This document shows, one piece after another, positions 35,732-44,621 of a stretch of 64,000 bases of DNA; within the stretch, counting starts at the first letter, position 1, and each line of letters begins with the position of its first letter. Origin of the DNA: Sneathiella chinensis (GTDB taxonomy: Bacteria > Pseudomonadota > Alphaproteobacteria > Sneathiellales > Sneathiellaceae); NCBI RefSeq assembly GCF_012720115.1, contig NZ_VNWN01000004.1, forward strand, positions 186,001-250,000, in the 5' to 3' direction. Position numbers and translations under genes: made by a program. The notes below the pieces were generated by a model. It was not told where the DNA came from and ran no database searches. It was given only the letters and a program-made list of their open reading frames with translations.

Positions 35732-36520
35732 TTACAGAAAGTCGCGCATTGCCTTTCTGACCGCATCCGCCTTTTCAATCATCTGCATATGGCCGCACTC
35801 CGTCAGCATGACGGTTTTGGCGTCCGGGATGGCGGCAATCAGCTTTTGTGCGGCCCGGGGCATGGTCATCATGTCCCGATCCCCCAGAATAAACAGGGCC
35901 GGGCAGGTCACATGGGCGGCAGCCTCAAACCCGCCCTCATAGTTGGCGCAAAGGCTGAGCCCCTTATATAAAGTGTCGTCCCCGGCCCGCTCGACGGTGC
36001 GAAGGGCATTTCCGATCATCCACAAACCTGGCACTTCCGATGCCCCCATATGGGACGGGCGGGCGTGGGACCAGTCGATCATCATGCGATAGGCGGCAGG
36101 ATCGTTGGCCTTGGCCATATTCAGGAATTCTTCGCCGACCATCATGGGAAAGGCGGTGCCGATCAGGACCAGATGGGAAACGCGCGCAGGATACCGCCCG
36201 GCGGCAGACAGGGCCGTCAGGGACCCCATGCTGTGACCGGCAAGGGCGGCTTTTTCCACACCGACCGCATCCAGAAAGGCAATGACCCAATCGGCCATCT
36301 CATCGATGCTGGCGGGAAGGGGGCCATCGCTTTTCCCATGTCCGGGCAGGTCAAGGGCAAAGACATTATACCCGTGATGGGCAAAATACCGGCTTTGCAG
36401 GGCCCATGCGGTATGATCCATGGCCGCACCATGCAGAAACACAAGGGTGGGCTTGTCCGGGTCGAAAGCCTGACCGCCGGTTGAGGCGAACAGGGACATA
36501 TTCTTGACATCAATTTTCAT
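35732..36520 (-). CDS. Alpha/beta hydrolase
   Basis: The 262-aa protein has the oxyanion region FLHGAAMDHTAW, nucleophile elbow GHSMGS with the catalytic Ser, the acid-site region LGDRDMMT and the catalytic His in ECGHMQMIEKADAV. The substrate is unknown. It starts 11 nt after the metY stop with AAGGAG upstream, so it is probably the second gene of a metY-hydrolase operon. Confidence 0.88.
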   Translation of the reverse strand: MKIDVKNMSLFASTGGQAFDPDKPTLVFLHGAAMDHTAWALQSRYFAHHGYNVFALDLPGHGKSDGPLPASIDEMADWVIAFLDAVGVEKAALAGHSMGSLTALSAAGRYPARVSHLVLIGTAFPMMVGEEFLNMAKANDPAAYRMMIDWSHARPSHMGASEVPGLWMIGNALRTVERAGDDTLYKGLSLCANYEGGFEAAAHVTCPALFILGDRDMMTMPRAAQKLIAAIPDAKTVMLTECGHMQMIEKADAVRKAMRDFL

Positions 36521-36531
36521 CCGTTCGCTCC

Positions 36532-37836
36532 TTATTTTCCGGCGACCTTGGAAGCGGCCCTGAGGCCGGCTTTCAGGTCCTTGATCAGGTCGTCCGCATC
36601 TTCAATCCCTACAGACAGGCGGATCATGCCTTCCGAGATGCCCGCTGCTTTCAGGGCCTCGGCGTCCATCTGCTGGTGGGTGGTGGAGGCGGGGTGAATG
36701 ACAAGGCTTTTGGCGTCCCCCACATTGGCCAGATGGGAAAAGATCTGTAGGGCCTCGATGAAGGCCTTGCCTGCTTCCCTTCCGCCCTTGACCGTGAAAC
36801 TGAAAATGGAGCCTGCCCCTTTTGGCAGCAGGGTTTTTGCCAGTTCATGATCCGGGTGGGATGGCAGTTCGGGGTAGCTGATGGTCTCAACCACGTCCTG
36901 ATTTTCCAAAAAGGCGATAACCTTGCGGGCATTGGCCACATGCCGTTCCATCCTGACAGAGAGGGTTTCCACTCCCTGCAGAATCTGAAAGGCGTTGGTC
37001 GGGCTGAGGCAGGCGCCGAAGTCACGCAGGCCTTCGGTGCGGGCGCGCATCAGGAAGGCAAGGGGGCCGAATTCCTCGGAATAATTGATCCCGTGATATC
37101 CCGCATAGGGTTCGGTCAGTGTGGGGAATTTGCCGCTTTTCTCCCAGTCGAAACGACCGCTGTCAATAAGCGCACCGCCCATGGCAATACCGTGCCCGCC
37201 CAGAAATTTTGTGGCGGAGTGAACAATCAGGTCCGCGCCATGCTCAAACGGTTGGCACAGATAGGGGGTGGCAAAGGTATTGTCGATCAGCAAAGGGATT
37301 TCGTGTTCGTGCGCCACGTCCGCGACCCGGCGGATATCGGTGACTTCCAGTCCCGGATTGCCAAGTGTCTCGGAAATGACCAACCGGGTGTTGTCCTGAA
37401 GGGCGGCCCGGAAGGCATCCACATCCCGGGGATCGACAAAGGTTGTCTCGATCCCGAAGCGGGGCATCGTGTGGGTCAGGAAATTATAGGTCCCCCCATA
37501 AACGGATTGGGAGCAGACAATGTGGGAGCCGGCACTCATCAGGGTGACGATGGCCAGATGCAGGGCGGCGTGACCGGATGCGGTGCAGATTGCCCCAGCG
37601 CCCCCTTCCAGACTGGCAAGGCGTTCCTCCAGAACTGCTGTGGTCGGGTTGGAGAGACGGGAATAGATATGCCCGGTAGTTTCCAGATTGAACAGGGAGG
37701 CCGCGTGATCGGCGTCCCGGAAAACATAGGAGGTTGTCTGGTAGATAGGGACGGCGCGGGACCCGGTTACAGGGTCGGGGCGCTGGCCGGCATGAAGGCT
37801 CAGCGTATCAAACTTCAGAAAATTCGGATCAGCCAT
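36532..37836 (-). CDS. metY: O-acetylhomoserine aminocarboxypropyltransferase (sulfhydrylase)
   Basis: This Cys/Met-metabolism PLP enzyme makes homocysteine (or methionine) from O-acetylhomoserine and sulfide (or methanethiol). The 434-aa product fits MetY (about 430 aa, longer than the 390-aa MetZ/MetB group). It starts FDTLSLHAGQRPDPVTGSRAVPIYQTTSY and has PLP lysine K210 in HSATKFLGGHG, then VGIEDADDLIKDL at the C-terminus. About 330 bp separate its start from small RNA D; I looked for but did not recognise a SAM riboswitch there. Confidence 0.93.
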   Translation of the reverse strand: MADPNFLKFDTLSLHAGQRPDPVTGSRAVPIYQTTSYVFRDADHAASLFNLETTGHIYSRLSNPTTAVLEERLASLEGGAGAICTASGHAALHLAIVTLMSAGSHIVCSQSVYGGTYNFLTHTMPRFGIETTFVDPRDVDAFRAALQDNTRLVISETLGNPGLEVTDIRRVADVAHEHEIPLLIDNTFATPYLCQPFEHGADLIVHSATKFLGGHGIAMGGALIDSGRFDWEKSGKFPTLTEPYAGYHGINYSEEFGPLAFLMRARTEGLRDFGACLSPTNAFQILQGVETLSVRMERHVANARKVIAFLENQDVVETISYPELPSHPDHELAKTLLPKGAGSIFSFTVKGGREAGKAFIEALQIFSHLANVGDAKSLVIHPASTTHQQMDAEALKAAGISEGMIRLSVGIEDADDLIKDLKAGLRAASKVAGK

Positions 37837-38169
37837 AAAGTTGCTCCTGCAAAATGTCTTGCGGGAAGGCTATACCGTTGTCGAAAGCAGGTCCAGACGG
37901 GAAACTGTCCAGCCGGTCTCTAAATGCAGAAAGAGGAAGGGAAATAACGGTTGATCTGTTGGGAAACAGAAACGGCATTCGACTGTTGACGGGGGAATTA
38001 ATTAAGGGGGCTGCCTATACAAGCGCCCCCTTTTATTTTTTTATTCGTTACCTCAACCTGTCAGACTTGACCTGTTGGCAAGAATAAAACGCTGAAACTG
38101 AATTTGTGTCAAGCCTCGGTGTCAAAAAAAATTCATATTTCTTTGTCAGGGGGAGGCGGGCTCCCGGAT
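37837..38169. other. Non-coding region upstream of metY
   Basis: There is no credible ORF. The region must contain the metY promoter and leader. It holds a GC-rich hairpin with a T-rich flank on the plus strand (38006-38042), described separately, and a smaller CTGTT-GGGA-AACAG hairpin around 37957-37970. No known riboswitch pattern was recognised. Confidence 0.5.
38006..38042 (+). terminator. Terminator-like hairpin on the plus strand upstream of metY
   Basis: GGGGGC pairs with GCCCCC around a 13-nt loop and is followed by TTTTATTTTTTT. The nearest gene, metY, is on the other strand, so if this terminates anything it would be an unannotated plus-strand RNA antisense to the metY leader. It could also be part of the metY promoter region. 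Confidence 0.4.
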
Positions 38170-38262
38170 AAAAAAAAGAGCCGCCGAATGGGCGGCTCAA
38201 GTCAACAGGGAGGCGTCAAACAGATTGGATGAGATCCAATCCACAGCCCTAGTTGGGCTGAC
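38170..38262 (-). ncRNA. Candidate small RNA D, diverged copy of the array RNAs
   Basis: On the minus strand CAGCCC-AACTA-GGGCTG (38244-38260) is followed by GATTGGAT-CTC-ATCCAATC (38223-38241). The linker CCTCCCTGTTGACTT (compare CCTCCCTGTTAGACTT in B and C) then leads into terminator GAGCCGCC-CATTC-GGCGGCTC with eight Ts. The 5' end may lie further upstream. The conserved linker and terminator architecture link it to RNAs A-C, 9 kb away, although the CCUCCC-loop hairpin is missing. It lies between DUF1192 and metY. Confidence 0.68.
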
Positions 38263-38468
38263 ACTAATCAATTTAGGGGGATTTCATTAAATTACAATTA
38301 ATGAATACACAAAAATTACCAAAAATAATCAGTTTTTTATGTGGAATATCGCCTTGCAATTCGAAAGAATAACAATGTATTCCTAAAATAATGTGTTTTT
38401 TCAGTCAGATAGATTGTGGCGCCGCCTTGTGGCGGTCTTCGGTTCCGGATAGTCGGGGCTGACCTTTC

Positions 38469-38651
38469 TCAGCTTTTGAAGATGCTGTTGGCGGCGACTT
38501 CGGCCTGCCTCTTTTGCTGCAATATGGTTTCCACCTTGCCGATTTCGGCTTTCAGAAGAGAGATATAGTCCTCAAGTTCGTTGATCGACATTCCAGAGAA
38601 GTCCGCTGTTCTGTCTGTCAGGATCGGCTGGTCGTCTTCATCCCTTGCCAT
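38469..38651 (-). CDS. DUF1192 family small protein
   Basis: The 60-aa protein has an acidic start (MARDEDDQP), then DFSGMSINELEDYISLLKAEIGKVETILQQKR, a short coiled coil, and NSIFKS at the end: the DUF1192 pattern found only in alphaproteobacteria. Function is unknown. The ATG at 38651 follows GAGG; a start nine codons upstream is possible. It is divergent from a quinone oxidoreductase gene, and this neighbourhood with TrcR further on is conserved in the class. Confidence 0.8.
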   Translation of the reverse strand: MARDEDDQPILTDRTADFSGMSINELEDYISLLKAEIGKVETILQQKRQAEVAANSIFKS

Positions 38652-38766
38652 AATCAATTTCCTCAATATGTTAGTCACTCATATAACAGGTTCGGCCGTT
38701 CGGGCCTTGTCGCAACGGATCGGCCCTGCAAGTCTATAATAAGCACAAGAACAGACGGAGTAAAAG

Positions 38767-39771
38767 ATGACCACGATACCAGCAGAAATGACGGCTATCG
38801 AAATCAAGGAATTCGGCGGACCGGAAAATCTGGTTCCGGCCAGTCGTCCGGTGCCGGAACCCGGTCATGATGATGTGTTGATCAAGGTTGCGGCCGCAGG
38901 GGTGAACCGCCCGGACGTGTTGCAGCGTCGCGGTGGCTATGCCCCGCCGCCGGGTGCCTCCGATATTCCAGGGCTGGAGATCAGCGGTGAAATCGTTGCC
39001 ATCGGGCAGGGGGTGACCCGCTATCAGGTGGGCGACAAGGTATGCGCGCTGGTGGCTGGCGGCGGCTATGCCGAATATTGTGTGGCCCCCGAAGCGCAAT
39101 GCCTTGATGTGCCGGAAGGGTATGACATGGTTCGGGCTGCTGCCATTCCGGAAACCTATTTTACGGTCTGGACAAACGTATTCGATCGTGGACGGCTCAA
39201 GGGCGGCGAGACCTTTTTGGTTCATGGCGGCGCCAGCGGTATCGGAACCACGGCCATCCAGTTGGCCAAGGCCTTTGGTGCCCGCGTCTTTACAACCGCT
39301 TCCACCGACGAGAAATGCCGCGAGATTGAAAAGCTGGGGGCGGAACGGGCCATCAACTATAAAACCGAGGATTTCGTTCAGGTGGTCAAGGAATTGACAG
39401 ACGGCCGGGGCGTAGACCTTATTCTTGATATGGTTGGCGGTGATTACATCCAGCGGAATATCTCGGCGCTGGCGGTTGAGGGGCGGCTTGTCTATATCGC
39501 GTTCCTTGGCGGCCCGAAGGCTGATGTCAATTTCGCGCCCGTCATGGCAAAGCGCCTGACCATCACAGGGTCAACATTGCGCCCTCAGTCTGTGCAGGCC
39601 AAATCCGAAATTGGTCGCAGCCTTGAAAACAAGGTTTGGCCGCTGCTTTCCGCAGGGACCGTCGGGCCGATCATTGACAGTGTCTTCCCGCTGGACAAGG
39701 CAGCGGATGCCCATCGGCGGATTGATGACTCTGCCCATATCGGCAAGATTGTTCTGGAAGTCACGTCCTGA
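38767..39771 (+). CDS. NAD(P)H quinone oxidoreductase, PIG3 family
   Basis: The 334-aa protein is a zinc-independent medium-chain dehydrogenase/reductase. It has AAAGVNRPDVLQRRGGYAPPPGASDIPGLEISGEI (about 40-74), the cofactor motif HGGASGIGTTAIQLAKAFGA and SADRINAHRRID-like C-terminal sequence. PIG3-type enzymes reduce quinones with NADPH. It is monocistronic with a hairpin after it. Confidence 0.9.
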   Translation: MTTIPAEMTAIEIKEFGGPENLVPASRPVPEPGHDDVLIKVAAAGVNRPDVLQRRGGYAPPPGASDIPGLEISGEIVAIGQGVTRYQVGDKVCALVAGGGYAEYCVAPEAQCLDVPEGYDMVRAAAIPETYFTVWTNVFDRGRLKGGETFLVHGGASGIGTTAIQLAKAFGARVFTTASTDEKCREIEKLGAERAINYKTEDFVQVVKELTDGRGVDLILDMVGGDYIQRNISALAVEGRLVYIAFLGGPKADVNFAPVMAKRLTITGSTLRPQSVQAKSEIGRSLENKVWPLLSAGTVGPIIDSVFPLDKAADAHRRIDDSAHIGKIVLEVTS

Positions 39772-39796
39772 GGGTATAGGGAAACAGCGTAGCAGC

Positions 39797-39820
39797 CCAC
39801 CCGGAGCAGGTTCCGGGTGG
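39797..39820 (+). terminator. Hairpin after the quinone oxidoreductase
   Basis: CCACCCGGA and TCCGGGTGG form a perfect 9-bp stem with a 6-nt loop 25 bp after the stop. There is no strong T-run. Confidence 0.6.
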
Positions 39821-39916
39821 ATGTTGCCCTAGACTTTGCGTCTGTTTTCAGCCATATAGGGGATAAGTGATTCAAGTGGTTGCCTTGAAAAACAGGGAAC
39901 CCAACAAGGAGAAAAT

Positions 39917-40678
39917 ATGGTGACGCCGTTAATGCCGAAGGCGACTGCCGTTTGGTTGATCGACAATACAGCCCTGACCTTTGCCCAGGTTGCGACCTTC
40001 TGTGGTCTGCATGAACTGGAGGTTCAGGGCATTGCGGATGGTGAAGTGGCTGTGGGTATCGTTGGCTCTGATCCGATTGCCAATGGTCAGTTGACCCGGG
40101 AAGAGATTGCCCGGTGTGAAAAAGACCCCGCCGCGCAGCTGGTGTTGTCAAAACCGGTCGGTGACGTGCCGCAACCGCGTCGCAGCGGTGGGCGTTACAC
40201 ACCTGTTTCCCGTCGTGGGGATCGTCCTGATGCGATCGCGTGGCTGTTGAAATTCCACCCGGAATTGTCCGATGCCCAGATCGGCAAACTTGTGGGCACA
40301 ACAAAGACAACCATCAATGCGGTGCGGGACAAAAGCCACTGGAACTCCTCCAATATTTCGCCGCGTGATCCTGTCAGCCTTGGCATCTGCACGCAACTTG
40401 AACTGGACGAGTTCGTGAAGAAATCCGCGCATCTGCGGACCGAAGAGGATCACGGAAAGCTGATGGAAGAAGTGGCGGCGTCTGTTGCTGCGGATGCGGC
40501 TGCCGTTCCCCTGACGCCGTATGAGCGCAAGAAGCGTGAGCTTCAGGAAGAGGAAAAATACGACCCGATGGCAGAAGCAGAAGCTGTCTTTGGCAAGTCC
40601 TCTTCAGACAGTTCGGATGAGGATGCCAAGCGTAAGGCAGCCCAGAGCTTTGACGAGATTTTCAAACCTAAAGACTAG
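39917..40678 (+). CDS. trcR: TrcR-type transcriptional regulator (DUF1013)
   Basis: The 253-aa protein carries the DUF1013 blocks MPKATAVWLIDNTALTFAQVATFCGLHELEVQGIADGEV and RRGDRPDAIAWLLKFHPELSDAQIGKLVGTTKTTINAVRDKSHWN, the latter a helix-turn-helix-like segment, followed by an acidic, less conserved tail. The family is restricted to alphaproteobacteria; in Caulobacter it is named TrcR and linked to cell-cycle transcription. The start follows GGAG. It has its own strong terminator. Confidence 0.88.
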   Translation: MVTPLMPKATAVWLIDNTALTFAQVATFCGLHELEVQGIADGEVAVGIVGSDPIANGQLTREEIARCEKDPAAQLVLSKPVGDVPQPRRSGGRYTPVSRRGDRPDAIAWLLKFHPELSDAQIGKLVGTTKTTINAVRDKSHWNSSNISPRDPVSLGICTQLELDEFVKKSAHLRTEEDHGKLMEEVAASVAADAAAVPLTPYERKKRELQEEEKYDPMAEAEAVFGKSSSDSSDEDAKRKAAQSFDEIFKPKD

Positions 40679-40705
40679 GTTTTCTGGAAAACAGAACAGC
40701 AAATC

Positions 40706-40735
40706 AAGCCGCGATGTCCAATCGCGGCTTTTTTT
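40706..40735 (+). terminator. Rho-independent terminator after trcR
   Basis: AAGCCGCGAT-GTCCA-ATCGCGGCTT followed by TTTTT: a perfect 10-bp stem. Confidence 0.95.
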
Positions 40736-40828
40736 GTGGAAAACAGCAGGGGCAGACCCTTGACTTTAGGGGAGCGGCATTGTTCTTCTAAAGGCAATAA
40801 GAACTGAGAAAAAAGGGAGGGGGCCATA

Positions 40829-42733
40829 ATGGCGACCTTTGAAGAAGATTACGCGCGATCCTTGTCTGATCCGGATGGTTTCTGGGGTGACGCTGCGGAG
40901 GAAATCAGCTGGTCAAAAAAATGGGACCGGGTTCTGGATGCAGATAACCTGCCGTTCAGCCGCTGGTTCGTCGGCGGCGAACTGAACACCTGTTACAACT
41001 GCCTTGATCGTCATGTGGAGGAAGGGCACGGTGACCGTCTTGCCCTGATCTATGACAGCCCCATGACCGGGCAGGTGAAGAAATATTCCTATGCGGAACT
41101 GACTGATCTGGTTGCCCGCTTTGCCGGCGGTCTGGCGGATCTCGGGATTGGCAAGGGCGACCGTGTCATCATCTATATGCCGATGGTCCCGGAAGCGGCG
41201 ATCGCCATGCTGGCCTGTGCCCGGATCGGGGCCATTCATTCCGTTGTGTTCGGCGGGTTTGCCGCCAAGGAACTGGCAACCCGGATCGACGATTCCAAAC
41301 CCGTCGCCATTATCGCCGGCTCTTGCGGGTTGGAGCCGGGACGGATTGTCGAATACAAGCCTCTGCTGGACGAAGCGATTGAGATTGCGACCCACAAACC
41401 AACCAACTGTGTGGTTCTGCAACGCCCGGAAGTCACAGCCTCCCTCATTGCAGGCCGGGATGTTGACTGGGCTGACCTGATGCAGGCGGCATCACCGGTG
41501 GCGTGCGTTCCTGTCAAGGCGACGGACCCTCTCTATATTCTTTATACCTCCGGGACAACCGGGGTTCCCAAGGGCGTGGTTCGGGATAATGGCGGACATG
41601 CGGTGGCCCTTAAATGGTCCATGAAGCATGTCTATAACATTGATCCCGGTGATGTGTTCTGGGCCGCGTCCGATGTGGGATGGGTCGTTGGCCATTCCTA
41701 TATTGTCTATGCGCCGTTGCTTCAGGGTAGCACAACCATCCTGTTCGAGGGCAAGCCGGTCGGGACACCCGATGCCGGAACCTTCTGGCGGGTGATACAG
41801 GACCACAAGGTCAAATCCCTGTTTACGGCCCCAACCGCGTTCCGGGCCATCAAGCAGCAGGACCCGGAAGGCAAACTGATCGGTGATTACGACCTGTCCC
41901 ATTTTGAAATCCTGTTCCTCGCCGGAGAGCGGGCCGACCCGGATACCATTGTCTGGGCGCAGGAAAAACTGCAGGTGCCGGTTCTGGATCACTGGTGGCA
42001 GACTGAGACCGGATGGTCCATCGGCGCCAACTGTTCCGGCTACGGCATCAAGCCAGTCAAGCTGGGCAGCCCGACCTTGCCGGTGCCGGGATATGATATC
42101 CGCATCATCAATGAGGAAGACGGAAAGACGGAAATGAAGCCGGGTGAAATCGGGGTCATCGCCGTAAAACTGCCGTTGCCGCCGGGGTCTTTGCCGACCC
42201 TGTGGCACAATGACGAAGGGTTCCTGAAAGCCTATATGGCGGACATTCCCGGTTATTATAAGACAGGGGATGCAGGGTACCGGGATGAAGACGGGTACCT
42301 GTTCATCATGGCCCGTACCGACGATATCATCAACGTGGCGGGGCACCGGCTGTCCACCGGTGGCATGGAAGAAGTGCTGGCCGGACACAAGGATGTGGCC
42401 GAATGTGCCGTGATCGGGGCCAAGGATCAGCTCAAGGGGCAGATCCCCATGGGCTTCGTGGTTCTGAATGCCGGTGTGGATCGGGACCCTGACGAGATCA
42501 GGAAAGAACTGGTTACGCTGGTCCGTCAGAAAATCGGTCCGGTCGCCGCCTTTAAGGAGGCCATGATCGTGGGCCGCCTGCCGAAGACACGCTCCGGCAA
42601 GATCTTGCGGGCGATCATGCGAAAAATTGCCGATGGGGAAGAGTATAAAGCCCCGGCAACCATTGACGATCCTGCGATCCTGACGGAAATTTCCGAGGTC
42701 CTGAAACAGGCAGGGTATCCAAAGGGGGAGTAA
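40829..42733 (+). CDS. prpE: Propionyl-CoA synthetase
   Basis: The 634-aa AMP-forming ligase activates propionate (or other short acids) to the CoA thioester. The N-terminal part reads PFSRWFVGGELNTCYNCLDRHVEEGHGDRLALIYDSPMTGQVKKY, characteristic of PrpE. The adenylate motif YTSGTTGVPKG, DVGWVVGHSYIVYAPLL, DHWWQTETGW and the C-terminal LPKTRSGKILR with the regulatory/catalytic lysine are intact. GGGAGGGGG precedes the start. It heads a likely operon with an SDR and a cupin gene. Confidence 0.9.
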   Translation: MATFEEDYARSLSDPDGFWGDAAEEISWSKKWDRVLDADNLPFSRWFVGGELNTCYNCLDRHVEEGHGDRLALIYDSPMTGQVKKYSYAELTDLVARFAGGLADLGIGKGDRVIIYMPMVPEAAIAMLACARIGAIHSVVFGGFAAKELATRIDDSKPVAIIAGSCGLEPGRIVEYKPLLDEAIEIATHKPTNCVVLQRPEVTASLIAGRDVDWADLMQAASPVACVPVKATDPLYILYTSGTTGVPKGVVRDNGGHAVALKWSMKHVYNIDPGDVFWAASDVGWVVGHSYIVYAPLLQGSTTILFEGKPVGTPDAGTFWRVIQDHKVKSLFTAPTAFRAIKQQDPEGKLIGDYDLSHFEILFLAGERADPDTIVWAQEKLQVPVLDHWWQTETGWSIGANCSGYGIKPVKLGSPTLPVPGYDIRIINEEDGKTEMKPGEIGVIAVKLPLPPGSLPTLWHNDEGFLKAYMADIPGYYKTGDAGYRDEDGYLFIMARTDDIINVAGHRLSTGGMEEVLAGHKDVAECAVIGAKDQLKGQIPMGFVVLNAGVDRDPDEIRKELVTLVRQKIGPVAAFKEAMIVGRLPKTRSGKILRAIMRKIADGEEYKAPATIDDPAILTEISEVLKQAGYPKGE

Positions 42734-42771
42734 TCCCCCACCACCTCACAACATTGGAGTGAGACTGACAA

Positions 42772-43548
42772 ATGAGACTGGAAAATAAAATTGCAATCGT
42801 CACAGGGGCGGCGCAGGGAATTGGTTACAGCATCGCGGAAGAGTATCTGAAGGAAGGGGCAACCGTTATCCTTGCGGATATTGAGGAAGCCGCCGTCAGG
42901 GACGCGGCCAGCCGTCTTGGGGGTCGGGCAACCGGGCGGGGGCTGGACGTATCGTCAAAGCAGCAATGTGAGGCACTGGTAGACGCCGTCGTGAAGGAAT
43001 TCGGTTCTGTTGATATTGTGGTCAACAATGCCGGTATTCTTCGCACAGGCGATGTTCTTGAGATTTCCGAGGAAGATTTTGACGCGGTCCTCAATGTGAA
43101 CCTGAAAGGGGCGTTTCTGTTGTCGCAGGCGGCGGGACGCAAAATGGTCGATCAGGCGCAGGGCGGCAGCATCATCAACATGTCGTCGGTAAATGCCTTG
43201 CTGACGATCCCGAATATCCTGCCCTATAACGTTTCCAAGGGCGGCTTGAACCAGTTGACCCGCGTGATGGGCGTTGCCCTTGCACAGCGCGGCGTCCGGG
43301 TCAACGCGATTGGCCCCGGCTCGATCGAGACGGACATGCTGAAAAAGGTGATGGAGGATGATGCGGCCCGTCATTCCATCCTGTCCCGTACCCCCATGGG
43401 GCGCTGCGGCCGACCGGATGAAATCGCAAAAATTGCCGTTTTCCTGGCATCAGACGACAGTTCCTACATGACCGGGCAGGTTGTCTATGCCGATGGCGGA
43501 CGGCTTGGTCTCAACTACACCTCACCGGTACCGGAAGCAGAAGCCTGA
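42772..43548 (+). CDS. SDR-family oxidoreductase
   Basis: The 258-aa short-chain dehydrogenase has TGAAQGIGYSIAEEYL (11-26), Asp after the second strand (ILADIEE, favouring NAD), NNAG, catalytic Ser in MSSVNA, YNVSK and a final YADGGRLGLNY. Substrate is unknown; similar proteins act on sugars, hydroxy acids or 3-hydroxyacyl compounds. It is 38 bp after prpE and 13 bp before a cupin gene. Confidence 0.88.
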   Translation: MRLENKIAIVTGAAQGIGYSIAEEYLKEGATVILADIEEAAVRDAASRLGGRATGRGLDVSSKQQCEALVDAVVKEFGSVDIVVNNAGILRTGDVLEISEEDFDAVLNVNLKGAFLLSQAAGRKMVDQAQGGSIINMSSVNALLTIPNILPYNVSKGGLNQLTRVMGVALAQRGVRVNAIGPGSIETDMLKKVMEDDAARHSILSRTPMGRCGRPDEIAKIAVFLASDDSSYMTGQVVYADGGRLGLNYTSPVPEAEA

Positions 43549-43561
43549 TAGGAGGCACCCC

Positions 43562-43957
43562 ATGATAAAGGCAGTGGATCTTGCAACGGAACTCTCAAAG
43601 CTGACACCGCTGGTCGGGCGAAGCCGGGAGACAACGGATAGCGAGGCAGCCGCTGCCTTTTCTTCTGTGGCCCCTTTTGGCAACGGAGCCGTGTTCATTG
43701 GCAGCTTTTCAGGGGAAAGCAAATGGGAACGGCATTCTGCCGGTGATGAACTGGTTCAGGTTCTGGACGGGGAAGCTGTCCTGACCATCCTGCACGAGGA
43801 TACGCGAACCGAACTGACCCTTGGCAAGGGAATGCTGACGGTGGTGCCACGGGCTCACTGGCATCGGTTCAATGCACCGAAGGGGGTAACGGTTCTGACT
43901 TTGACGCCGCAGCCCACTGATCATTCAAAGGCGGATGATCCGAGGCAGGCGATTTAG
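43562..43957 (+). CDS. Cupin domain protein
   Basis: This is a 131-aa single-domain cupin. The first motif region is KWERHSAGDELVQVLDGEAVL and the second is GMLTVVPRAHWHRFNAPKGVTVLTLTP, providing His/Glu metal ligands. It probably binds a small acid or acts as an isomerase or sensor. The start at 43562 follows GGAGG. It is the last gene of the prpE-SDR-cupin run. Confidence 0.82.
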   Translation: MIKAVDLATELSKLTPLVGRSRETTDSEAAAAFSSVAPFGNGAVFIGSFSGESKWERHSAGDELVQVLDGEAVLTILHEDTRTELTLGKGMLTVVPRAHWHRFNAPKGVTVLTLTPQPTDHSKADDPRQAI

Positions 43958-43998
43958 GGGATAGGGAGCGGCCTGAACAGGCAGGGGAGGGGGACAAG

Positions 43999-44025
43999 AA
44001 AAAAGCCCTCCGTTGCGGGAGGGCT
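43999..44025 (-). terminator. Terminator of greA
   Basis: On the minus strand AGCCCTCC-(6 nt)-GGAGGGCT followed by TTTTT, about 25 nt after the greA stop. It may also slow plus-strand transcription leaving the cupin gene. Confidence 0.88.
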
Positions 44026-44048
44026 TCTGCCGAATGGCTCAGCGGCGA

Positions 44049-44525
44049 TTAGCCGATATATTGCACATTCAATACCTCGTAGGCCTTGGAGCCGCCGGGG
44101 GTCGTGACTTCTACGCTGTCCCCTTGCTCCTTGCCGATCAGGGCGCGGGCAAGCGGGGCGGAAATGGACAGACGTCCTTCCTCGATATTACTCTCGTCTT
44201 CACCGACGATTTGATATGCGAGCTCCTCATCGGTGTCCTCGTCAACAAGTTGAACGGTGGCACCAAACTTGATGCTGGCGCCTGAGATGGAGGCAACATC
44301 AATAATTTCCGAACGGCCGAGTTTGTCTTCCAGTTCGGAAATCCGGCCCTCGATATGGGATTGCTGCTCTTTGGCAGCGTGATATTCCGCGTTCTCAGAA
44401 AGATCACCGTGCTCGCGTGCCGTGGCAATTGCCTGAATAACGGCGGGGCGTGCATTTGACTTCAGATCTTTGAGTTCGCCTTCCAGCCGGGCAAAGCCGG
44501 CTGCGGTCATAGGTAGTCTTTCCAT
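44049..44525 (-). CDS. greA: Transcription elongation factor GreA
   Basis: GreA rescues backtracked RNA polymerase by stimulating transcript cleavage. The 158-aa protein has the N-terminal coiled coil ([42 protein letters not shown] with the acidic tip residues) and the C-terminal domain with [23 protein letters not shown]. Length is standard. It lies about 95 bp after carB on the same strand, and this carAB-greA order is common in alphaproteobacteria. Confidence 0.97.
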   Translation of the reverse strand: MERLPMTAAGFARLEGELKDLKSNARPAVIQAIATAREHGDLSENAEYHAAKEQQSHIEGRISELEDKLGRSEIIDVASISGASIKFGATVQLVDEDTDEELAYQIVGEDESNIEEGRLSISAPLARALIGKEQGDSVEVTTPGGSKAYEVLNVQYIG

Positions 44526-44566
44526 GGAAATCTCTGATTACGATGTTACGCAAAAGTCCCTAGTTG

Positions 44567-44589
44567 GCGCTTCACATTACGTGAAGCGC
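44567..44589 (-). terminator. Strong hairpin between carB and greA
   Basis: GCGCTTCAC-N5-GTGAAGCGC forms a perfect 9-bp stem after carB on the minus strand. Only a weak T-stretch follows, so it may be a leaky terminator or processing site. Confidence 0.6.
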
Positions 44590-44621
44590 AGCAGTATCCT
44601 TCAATTCAAAAGCACAAAGTC

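Noticed and set aside
37837-38005. SAM riboswitch upstream of metY
   Set aside because: I could not match the leader to SAM-I, SAM-II or SAH consensus features; only simple hairpins are visible.
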